The notes under the pieces were generated by a model. That model saw nothing but the letters and a program-made list of their open reading frames with translations, searched no databases and had not been told where the DNA came from. Below, in pieces: positions 55,509-64,000 of a stretch of DNA of 64,000 bases. The stretch's first letter is position 1, and every line of letters starts with the position of its first letter. This DNA comes from Panicum virgatum (Eukaryota > Streptophyta > Magnoliopsida > Poales > Poaceae): the NCBI RefSeq assembly GCF_016808335.1, contig NC_053137.1, forward strand, positions 248,001-312,000, given 5' to 3'. The position numbers were made by a program, and so were the translations under genes.

Positions 55509-57078
55509 CAAGATCCTCACGACGAGGATGCAGCGGGAACTCCCACGGCTCATTGACCTCGACCAAACAGGCTTCCTGTAAGGCCGGTCAATCTCGGAAA
55601 CTTTCATATACGCGATGGAACTAAATCAGTGCTGCTACAAACGCTGGGTGCCCACACTTGTGCTCAAACTCGACTTCGCCAAAGCATTTGACACGGTCAT
55701 CTGGAGCAGTTTGAGACAGATAATGGAGGCCAGGGGCTTCCCAGAGCGCTGGTGCGATTGGATACAAACAATGCTATGCACTTCCAAGACCGCGGTACTA
55801 GTGAATGGCACACCAGGTCCATGGTTCGCATGCAAGAAAGGGCTGCGCCAGGGTGATTCACTCTCTCCGTATCTTTTTCTGCTGGTAGCTGATGTCCTCC
55901 AACGCATGATACAGCAAGACCAAGGGGTGAAGCATCCGATTGAGGCCAACATGCCGTGCCCGGCCTTAATCTTGGTCAGTGCAGATGTTGACTCGGTAAC
56001 TAGGCTAAAGCATCTACTTGATTCTTTCGCAATGGCAACTGTCCTGAAGATTAACTTTCACAAAAGCACGGTGGTGCCGATGCATGTAGAGGCTGAAACA
56101 CTGCAGACATGTGTGGACATTTTGGGATGCCGGGAGGAACAATTTCCACAATCCTATCTTGGACTGCCACTATCCCATGAGAAGTTACGACTGTCCACCT
56201 TTGTCCCAATGATCAGCAAGGCGGACAAGTATCTCGCAGGATGGAAGGCAGCTCTACTCAACACAATGGGCCGAGCTGTTTTAGCAGACTCGGTGCTTGG
56301 CAACCTACTGATCTACGCCATGGGCGCCCTGGAACTCCCAAAAGGAACTGTGGCCGCATTAGAGCAGAAGAGAAGAACCTTTGTCTGGACAGGGGAGGAC
56401 AAGGCCTCGGGAGCCCAATGCTTAGTTGCCTGGGAGCAGGTGTGCCTGCCCAAAAAGCAAGGCGGGTTGGGTCTCAAACAGCTAACAACACAGAACCAGT
56501 GCTTACTCCTCAAACTGATCCACCGTCTACACAAACCCGGCGATTCATCTTGGGCCAGATGGGCAAGAGGGCAGGTGAACCTGGCCACACTTGAAGGAGA
56601 AGCGCAGGGAGCACACTGGGACTCACTGCGAGAGCTGCTGCCTCTATACCGTGCAATCACGTCGGTAGCGGTTGGGAACGGAGCTGCAACGTCCTTCTGG
56701 GATGACTCCTGGTTACCCGAGCGTCCGCTCTCTGAACTCCTGCCGGCCCTCCACAGCCACACCACGAAGCCGCAAGCAACTGTGCGAGAAGCCGTGGAAG
56801 GAGGAATCGATCGCCTGCTGCAACCCAGACGGACAAGAATAGCAAATGGGGAATGCACCAAGCTAAACTCCATGCTGTCCCAAGTCCACCTGACAGGGGA
56901 AGAAGACAACCGCACTTGTCTGATCCAGGATTCTAGAGGATACCTGAACACCTCTGCTTTGTACAAAGCGCTGATGGCAGCGGAAGCACCACAAAGCGAG
57001 TTTGCAGAATTCGCATGGAGGAACCGTGGGCCGCAGCGGGTCAAGTTCTTCGTCTGGCTCCTTGCAGAATTCGTATGA
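55509..57078 (+). pseudogene. LINE ORF2, 3' part: reverse transcriptase without its YADD motif
   Basis: Continues the interrupted reverse transcriptase: SKILTTRMQRELPRLIDLDQ, a stop (TAA at about 55579, where the family has a residue before GRSIS), then LKLDFAKAFDTVIW (first catalytic Asp present), GLRQGDSLSPYLFLL and LKINFHKSTVVPMH. Between MPCPA and LVSADVDS (near 55970) the usual YADD catalytic motif is missing, an in-frame loss of roughly nine residues. The C-terminus stops at VKFFVWLLAEFV, before the zinc-knuckle end normally seen. Reverse transcription would be impossible. Confidence 0.88.
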
Positions 57079-57216
57079 ATATTTGAGAATGACGTGCTAC
57101 GAAGGTTGGCCTGGTGGCAAAGATAGCTGTTGAGTTGCCCGTAGGAAAATTCAGGACATAAGCATTGTTCTAGACCATTCTCAACTTTGCCTAGTGCAAA
57201 ATAGCTAGCGCAGAGC

Positions 57217-57231
57217 AAAAAAAAAAAAAAA
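57217..57231. repeat. Poly-A tail of the LINE
   Basis: 15 adenines closing the LINE 3' end, then unrelated GC-rich DNA. Confidence 0.8.
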
Positions 57232-58425
57232 GGCGTCGCCGCACAGCCCAACACCCACCGCGCTGCACTAGCCAGTCAATTCCCTGTTTCTTTAGGGTCA
57301 TAGTCCCAACTGCATTTAGGGCTCGTTTGGGAGCCCACCATCCCGGCCTTTTCCCGGTATTTTCCCTGGGCTCGCAACCCACGTGGAAATCCCTCCCGGT
57401 CCAAAATTTCTCAGCATTTGGAAGCCCACCCGCAGGGGGAGCCCGACCCGACCCCGCCGTTTTCCCTGGGGCCGGCGCTCCCCGCCTCCCGAGTCGGGGC
57501 GGCGCTTCCCTGGGCCTCCGCCTCCGCCTCCGCCTCCCGAGCCGCGCCGCCGTCACGCCGCCCGCCCGCCCCTCCGCCTTCCGTCCAGGCCGCGCCGCCC
57601 TCCATCGCCTCCCCGGATCTCCTCCGTCTCCTCCTAGCCGCCGTGCCGTCACCTCCGAACCGCCGCCTCCCGGATCTCCTCCGAGCCGCCGCGCCGTCAC
57701 CAGCCCTCGTCGACGCGTCAAGGTTGGTCGGCTCCTTCCCCCCCTTCTCCTCGTCCACCACGCCCTGCTTGCCGCTGCCTGTTCCGATCCGATTGGGTGC
57801 TGGCGTAATCCAATTATGTGCAAGCTAGTGCCGGGGGAAAGAATCAGGAAGGGGTGATGCTGAATAAGCGCCGGAGTTATAAAAAACTTCAAGACTCATG
57901 CTTGCCTTCTATCTATCTAAGCACTGCTACTCCTCCTGCTAGTTAATTAGCTACTAGCTAGTATCTCTCATCTCCTCCTTCCTTCTTGATCGAGGCTCTG
58001 ATCTAGTATACAGTAGTAGTCAGCAGTAGTATAATTCTCAAGAAGTACGAGGTAGACTTCTTGAGAATTCAGCAGAATTAGGTGCCTTGTTTAGCAGAAT
58101 TGAGGCGTAGCTGCAGCTGTATCACATTACATACTGATTTGCTTCAGATGGCTGTGCTTCCCGGGAAATGGGTATAGGATTGGGAGTTCTTTTTCCCTGT
58201 ACCAGGTGTATATCTTTAGCTGGCACATTTCAATCAAGTATATGGCAAGGTATGGATGATTGTGATATGTCGAAAGTATATGGCAAGATCCACTCCAAGA
58301 TTATCGTCTCTTACTTTTTTGGATCAGGTAAGCTAGAACTAGATAGCAGATTGTGTTGTTCTTGGGGGTTTTGTTTCTATTTGTCCGCTCTTGCTGAATT
58401 CGCTGTCCATTGTTCATGGTGTTAG

Positions 58426-59872
58426 ATGCCGTGATAAGCAGCGCAAGGAGTCTTCCAGGCTCCAGGCCGTGAACAGAAAGTTGACTGCGATGAACAAGCT
58501 TCTCATGGAGGAGAATGAGCGTCTGCAGAAGCAGGTCTCCCAGCTGGTTCACGAGAATGCGTACATGAAGCAGCAGCTGCAGAATGTAAGTCTAGGTTTT
58601 GTCAATGAGAAGCCATATTATAACATTTTGTTGTTTGTTGAAGCTCATACATATATGGATGCCCATGGTGGATCTTGTCTTCCTCTGATAACATTATATG
58701 CTGTTTGCAGCCTTCATTAACAAATGACACGAGCTGTCAATCACATGTGACCACTCCTGCCAACCTAAGAGATGCAAGTAATCCATCAGGGTAAGTCAGC
58801 CTAATTTGCTGCGAAACTTGGGGTGGGGGCCACTTTAATTTAATTTATTACCGTCTATGCTAATCTTTTTCCCCTTTTGGGCCAGGCTCCTCTCAATAGC
58901 TGAGGAGACCTTGACAGAGTTCCTCTCAAAGGCTACAGGAACTGCTATTGATTGGGTCCAGATGCCTGGGATGAAGGTGGGTTAAAAAATTTCCGAGGTT
59001 CCATACCCAGACATGAAAATTAAGTGCATTGGAACATGCTTATATTGATCTCTCTCTTTTTATTAGCCTGGTCCGGATTCTTTCGGTATTGTGACTGTTT
59101 CACATGGTTGCATGTGGTCTTGTGAACCTGTGGTCTTGTGAACCTGGAACCAACAAAGGTAGCTTATGCTTTGGCGCTTTGTTCAGAACTTATTAGGGAC
59201 GCAAACTTATTATTACTTGAAGAATTTCTGCTGTAAGTTTCCATGGGATACACATTGAAACTGTTTTATCTGTTGTTGGTGTCCATGGGATAAACATTGT
59301 TGTTTTCTCTATATGATGGTAGGAACATACTGTTGCTCTTAGTAAATTCTCTGGAGGTTTCTTATGATAGCTTGCTTGATAGATTGTGGAGATCTTGAAA
59401 GACCGTCCAAGTTGGTTTCGTGATTGTCGGGGTCTTGAAGTCTTTACAATGTTACGAGCTGGAAATGGTGGGACCATTGAGCTTGTTTCCATGCAGGTTA
59501 GCATTTGTTTCTGATCATTCCATTTGTTGAAGAATAACAGGCTCTTATATATTGTTCTTGGTTGTGCCTTCAGATGTATGCTCCTACTACTTTAGTTCCT
59601 GCAAGAGATTTTTGGACACTGAGATACACAACCACCCTGGAGGATGGCAGTCTTGTGGTGTGTATAGATATGAACCTTTTTTTCCTTTGCCTAACTTGCT
59701 AACATGGTAAATTACTCAAGGGAATTATTGTTTCCTGTGTTTATATTCCTGTATATTTCAGGTCTATGAGAGATCTTTGAGTGGTTCAGGGGGTGGTGAA
59801 AGTACTGCCACGGCACAACAATTTGTAAGGGCTGAAATGCTTCCCAGTGGCTATTTAGTCTGCCACTGATCG
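58426..59872 (+). pseudogene. Captured HD-ZIP III transcription-factor fragment (leucine zipper and START start)
   Basis: Seven recognisable exons with GT/AG borders: 58426-58585, 58711-58790, 58886-58976, 59067-59158, 59383-59496, 59574-59657, 59762-59872. The first encodes the end of the homeodomain and the leucine zipper (CRDKQRKESSRLQAVNRKLT, NERLQKQVSQLVHENAYM). Then come the linker and the START domain (LSIAEETLTEFLSKATGTAI, IVEILKDRPSWFRDCRGLEV, YAPTTLVPARDFWTLRYTTT, AQQFVRAEMLPSGYLV). The homeodomain exons, the rest of START and the MEKHLA end are missing. Exon 4 is broken by a deletion and a 16-bp tandem duplication (59114-59145) that lead to a stop. Intact relatives (REVOLUTA/PHABULOSA type) control leaf polarity and vascular patterning. 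This piece cannot make a working factor. Confidence 0.88.
58966..59077 (+). promoter_or_regulatory. miR165/166 target site, split by an intron
   Basis: The exon end CTGGGATGAAG (58966-58976) and next exon start CCTGGTCCGGA (59067-59077) join to the standard HD-ZIP III miR165/166 site, encoding PGMKPGPD. Only spliced RNA would carry it. All site bases look preserved although the reading frame after it is broken. Confidence 0.85.
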
Positions 59873-60558
59873 TTGCATCATGACCTTTTTTGGACTACTG
59901 GTAGCATGGCTAACTATTATCTTTTCTTGCCATACAAACTGATCTACTATCATTAAATTTTAATTCCTACTGATCATATTTTTACTCCTGATGATGATGC
60001 CTAGTATTGTTTCTTTCTTCCTTTGGCAGCCTGTTCACCGTGTGCTTCTACTTCTGCTGTTAGCCTGCCACGAGACATGCAAGTGCAGCTTCTGCTTCTG
60101 TCTTCATGAATTTCTCAAGAATTTTATCCTGTTGTGTGATGGATGAATTGGACGTGTTTGGATTTGATCGATGGAAAACTACTCTGGCTTGCATTGCGAT
60201 CGGTTGAGAATGAATTGAATATATTTTGTACGTCGCAGATTTTGAGTTTTCACATGTGCTGGGATTTCGAGTTACATGCCAAAATGCCAAAGTGTGTGTA
60301 CGTCGCAGAATTGATCTATTGAATATATTCACCGTGTTTGAGGGCTGGAGTGGGCTGCTCTTGGCTGCAGCAGCAGTAGCCGAGCAGCCTACTAGCAGCC
60401 AGCAGCAGCAGCCAGCAGCAGCCGGAAGCAGCGCAGCAGGAAGCAGCAGCAGGGAGTAGTGATCCCGCAGGACCAGGGGAGGGGGACCAGGGGAGGGAGG
60501 CGCCAAGTGCTGCCCGGGATGGGCACCCTGCGGGGAGAGCGCACCCCTGGGTTCTGAC

Positions 60559-60585
60559 GGGGGGGGGGGGGGGGGGGGGGGGGGG
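60559..60585. repeat. 27-base poly-G run
   Basis: An uninterrupted G tract near the right end of the Harbinger-like element. Its true length is uncertain because such runs are error-prone. Confidence 0.85.
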
Positions 60586-60692
60586 CGGGGAGCGAAGCCT
60601 CGGGGATTAATCCCAGCATCCCAAACTAGCCCTTAATAGGAGTAGAAATAAAAAAACTATGCTAAATGCTGTCCTAAACGTCATTTTTTACC

Positions 60693-60772
60693 GGAGGCAG
60701 CGGCACCAGCTACAACGCTTGGTCCACCAAGCAGGCCTTCCGTCCAGGGCGACACCATGTGTAAGATGAGGG
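60693..60772 (+). pseudogene. Broken copy of phytocyanin exon 1
   Basis: Closely matches bases 46793-46885 of the intact gene, with a short internal deletion: GGCAGCGGCACCAGCTACAA, then CTTGGTCCACCAAGCAGGCC and GGGCGACACC, and even the splice donor TGTGTAAGAT. Extra bases before GGGCGACACC shift the frame. As it keeps the intron start, it arose from DNA rather than mRNA. It lies just outside the Harbinger-like element and stops at the edge of a MITE-like sequence. Confidence 0.8.
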
Positions 60773-61440
60773 TCGTGTTTGGTTCATAACGTGAAAAAAA
60801 TTTCACAAAAAGACGAATGTATGTATGAAGTACTAAACGAAGTTTATTTGCGAAATCTTTCCATGAATGAGTGTAACTTTTCGAGACGAATCTAATGAGT
60901 CAAGTTCCATCATAATTGGCTACAGTGATGCTACAGTAACCACACCTAATCATTCTCCAATCATGTGGTCAAAGACCTTATTAGCTACAGCACATACTAC
61001 AGTACCATGATTATGAAAATTATTTTGTAATTAGATTTTATTTAAGGGTCTGTCTCCTTATAAGGTGACTTACATTTACATATTTGTAAGTCACTGTTTT
61101 GGGTGACTTACATTTTACTATATGTAAGTCACTAGCCTGGACCGTTGGATGTCCATCCAAATGTCCATAAAATAGTTATTCAAAATTTTGAATACTAGTT
61201 CTGGTGGTTGAACTAACCGGGCCATTTGTACTGTTGTTGTGTGCCCATTTTTTGTAACAGGTCTGACTGTGCCCGTTAGCAATGTTTTTTACTGTTTTGG
61301 GCTATCTGTTGTCCTGTCGTGGGCTATTTGTTGAGATGTGGGTTGTTTGGTAATGGATCCATTAACAGACAGCCCAAGTTGAACAAACAGCCCACAACAG
61401 TTGCTGACTGTCTGTCCAAGTGTGGATTTATTATTAAAGG
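60773..61440. repeat. MITE-like remains
   Basis: GGTCGTGTTTGGTTCATAAC...GCTACAGTGATGCTACAGTAACC resembles a common grass MITE. It is followed by the block at 61045-61165 shared with 34200-34330. Confidence 0.5.
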
Positions 61441-64000
61441 TTGAGCCCAAAACATACTAAGCCTAGCAATGATTTTAACTTGCATAATGAATTAAAAGCT
61501 TAAAAAAAATTATGATATTCCAAAATACTATAAAAAGAGCATTAGTGGGCTATAATTAAAATAGAGTAAAATAAATGTCACTTAAAAGCCTGATAGAAAT
61601 GAAATGACTGCATTGTAGGCAGACCCCTTCTATTGTAATGCACGCAGGCCAACCAAACATCACTAAAGAAAAGAAAAAAAATACAATAGACATCAATGCA
61701 TAGACTAAGGAGGAAAGACGGCAGACTTGTGCCCCAACCACATGACGGCCACCTGTGCACAACAATAGAGCAGATTCATGAAGGAAACAGTAATAACTCA
61801 GATCAAGATGCATGTATATCAATTGAAGCAGAGAATTTGGCAGAAATTGAAAACAACACAAGAGCAACGGTAGTACAAGCACAAGGCACAACAGTACAAT
61901 CACAAGACCAGGAGAATGAAAATCAGAGAAGGCTTTGAAATGTTCAATCGCAATGAGAATTTTACAGTTTAGATAGGTCTGGACTTAGTAATGGATGGTT
62001 GTGATCATGGTTTAGCCATGTCACTATACAAACTTCTTTAACTTGTGTTATCACCATCTCAACTTGACTAGTCAAAGAATTAATCTAATCTTGTAATACA
62101 GAAAGAACAGGTAAGACTTAAATATATAGAGATAATATAGAAATTATATAAACTTGATATGGAGTAAATTTAAAAGAAAGGGCATGTAATTTTTTTAAAA
62201 AAATTAGAAATCAGTACAACAGATTGAAATTACATTCTGTTAGAGTTGAGATTACATTCCGTTCCAGAGCTAGATGGGCTAGTCAACAACAACTACTCTA
62301 CAATAACTTAAAAAAATATGTTAGCTTATAAACTACTAGACCAACAATGGAATACATATTAGCTTGTAGCCTGGTGGATGAAACAAATATCTCCATGAAA
62401 ATGAATTGTTTAGTCTAGATAAGTGGTGCACCTTGAAGTCATCCATAGGGGGCCAATCTAAGAGATATAGCCTGCTAATTAGCATATATATGAAAAATCT
62501 AGCTGCAGAAAGGGACACTCTCCGGAGGGAAAATAGCGACAATAATAGCTATGCAACAAGTTTTGCAAAAAAAAACACTTTTACATATAAGAGTAGGCAG
62601 CTTACATGCAGCTTGCAGCTTAAAATAAGTGGTGTATTTTTAAGAAGCTTGACAGCTGAACAAAAGAAAACATCAAATTCCACGGTCTATTTGACAACAT
62701 TTCTCACATATAAGAGTAGGCAGCTTACATGCAGCTTGCAGCTTGGTAAAATATCAAATTTCACTAGACAGATTAAATACAACACTACTGATGATATCAG
62801 TATACGACCACAAAACAACATCACCACAAACAACATTATGATTAGTGTAAGTCAAATTTAAACAAAATATTTCCTTGAAAAAATGAAATAATATAAAAAA
62901 ATTATAGTATAGTTATGTTAGAATTACATAAGTGGTAGCAGTGTAAAATTTACACACACTACTTATAAGTATCCGGAGGTAGAAGCAAAAGCAAAAGAGA
63001 GCTCTCACTAATTACGGGCTAACAAAACTAAGACTGCGGTGCAAGAAAAATGGATTAACACAAGCTAACACTAATAAGCACAGATGGCTGTACTGTAGCT
63101 CTAAATAAAACAATGTTGTCGGTTAGCTCTTGGACTTGACTTGATTACAAAATCAGTGGTGAAGAACTGATGGCACACTAACGACCAGAAATGGAGGCCA
63201 AGATTACTTCACTGAATAGAAGAGCTAGAGGTCATGTATTCAATTGGTCAAACTAATAAAAGGCATGAACGGCTACTATTATGTCCCTACAACATTATGG
63301 CCAAGAAGCAATCCAGATCAAACTTGAAATAAAAAGAATCTTAAAAGCTATGACAATGAATGCACGAAGAGTATATCATTATTGCTACACTAAAGCCTCA
63401 AGAAAGACACTTCACACTTCACAAAATGAATCCATGTTGAGCTGCTTTGAATAGAACTACTAGAAATTCAATGAGACAAAATCATAAAACCAGCTGAGCA
63501 GTTGAATTGAGGAGGTTAGTGCTACTATCGAGCTAATATTATCGTTGCGTAGTGAAGAATCAAGTGACCAAACCGATCTGTAGAAAATGAATGACCAGTA
63601 CCTGCACTGATGTCTAGCTCGAATTGTTGCCGTCAATCCGAAAATGAAAGGCCAAAGGCTGCTACTGCTAGACGAAATCGATGCTCGCTGCTGTCTTCCG
63701 AAGCAAGCGCAAACAAAAGAGCGCAGACAAACATAGTTAAATCTTGGAAAAGGTAGCATTTTACAATATCACGAAAAGAGACATGCTAGGATTGCCATAG
63801 TACCATATTATAATCTTGGCAAGTAGCTATAGCTATTATCATTTAACTTAATATTGATATGTTAAAGTTATAAATGTACTTATGACTCAGAACTAAATAA
63901 AGAGCTAGCATACAGATCAGGTTGAAGAGGACAGTTTATCCCAGCAAGGCACCAAAGCAATAAAGGCCAATCTAGCATCACTTAGCTTCAGTAAAGATGC
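61441..64000. other. AT-rich region without supported genes
   Basis: An 80-codon + ORF at 61696-61938 (QIHEGNSNNSDQDACISIEA) is open but matches nothing I know. A 40-bp segment (CATATAAGAGTAGGCAGCTT...) occurs at about 62583 and again at 62706. No exon chain is visible. Confidence 0.5.

Larger units (their letters stand above)
48130..57231 (+). mobile_element. Plant LINE (L1-type), split by a 4.46-kb insertion, defective
   Basis: ORF1 remains (48130-49271), then ORF2 endonuclease (49449-50726) and reverse transcriptase (50730-51046, resuming 55509-57078), ending in a 15-base poly-A tail (57217-57231). The insertion at 51047-55503 sits inside a continuous protein phrase (CDIKVT|SKILTTRMQREL). 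The 5' limit is uncertain, probably truncated. Several stops and a lost catalytic motif make it inactive. Confidence 0.85.
57319..60632. mobile_element. PIF/Harbinger-like element carrying a captured HD-ZIP III gene piece
   Basis: The left end GGGCTCGTTTGGGA and right end TCCCAAACTAGCCC are inverted with one mismatch. The bases TTA flank both sides (57316-57318, 60633-60635), the 3-bp duplication of the PIF/Harbinger type. No transposase is visible. The 3.3-kb interior has a GC-rich leader-like start (57400-57780), exons and introns from an HD-ZIP III gene (58426-59870), a CAG-rich stretch (60360-60450) and a 27-base G run (60559-60585). Gene capture by a cut-and-paste element would explain it. 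Alternatively the ends may be coincidental MITE-like matches. Confidence 0.68.

Noticed and set aside
57191..57892. 233-codon minus ORF and + ORFs at the left end of the Harbinger-like element
   Set aside because: Arg/Gly/Pro-rich text from CpG-rich leader DNA, overlapping on both strands.
60010..60120. Possible second captured exon after the HD-ZIP III piece
   Set aside because: A short open phrase (AVSLPRDMQVQLLLL) is suggestive but too short and unmatched to name; left unannotated.

Overview
This is nuclear DNA from a grass, most likely a panicoid. The evidence is spliceosomal introns with GT/AG borders, plant-only families (class III peroxidases, a phytocyanin, an HD-ZIP III fragment, a plant mobile domain) and typical grass transposons, including CACTA elements with TTTTGTCCCGG or GCCGAGTG subterminal repeats, a PIF/Harbinger-like element and a pol III SINE resembling Au SINE. 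Genus cannot be fixed from the sequence. The window is mostly transposon-derived. Only four host genes look intact: three class III peroxidases and one phytocyanin, all on the + strand.

Layout. 1-900 is AT-rich with a 91-bp tandem repeat. 903-1515 is a non-autonomous hAT element with a perfect 8-bp target duplication. 2013-5945 is an element with about 260-bp GC-rich terminal inverted repeats carrying a broken, many-exon plant-mobile-domain (MAIN-like) gene. 7572-18465 is a full-length CACTA element of about 10.9 kb, with CACTA...TAGTG ends and a GAC duplication. It holds a TNP2 transposase broken by one TGA and cut at its 3' end, an internal second array of subterminal-type repeats, and an apparently intact 7-exon second gene (Transposase_24-like region plus a Ulp1-like protease domain). 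A GGCCC-rich hAT-like element follows (about 18518-19466).

20.3-29.0 kb is the host gene island. It holds three secretory class III peroxidases. The middle one lacks the distal catalytic histidine and has a hydrophobic C-terminal tail. A 4 x 165-bp tandem repeat lies at 30147-30806, a small non-autonomous CACTA element at 31799-33748, then long AT-rich DNA with duplicated segments. A disabled minus-strand trypsin-like gene is at 37.8-39.6 kb, and a GC-rich minisatellite at 40.6-41.1 kb. MITE-like sequences fill 42-46 kb.

46713-47441 is a two-exon phytocyanin (uclacyanin type, GPI-tail-like). Next comes a plant LINE (about 48.1-57.2 kb), split by a 4.46-kb TG...CA element that carries its own TATA box and a small two-exon ORF. 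Beside the LINE poly-A tail, a 3.3-kb element with PIF/Harbinger-like ends and a TTA duplication (57319-60632) holds a captured, multi-intron piece of an HD-ZIP III gene. The piece includes the exon-junction miR165/166 target site. Just outside it lies a broken copy of the phytocyanin first exon. 61-64 kb holds no gene I can support.

The strongest candidate for something new is the transposon-captured HD-ZIP III fragment with a preserved, splice-dependent miR166 site: if transcribed it could act as a miRNA decoy. Next are the 4.46-kb TG...CA element with its own small spliced ORF, and the peroxidase without a distal histidine.
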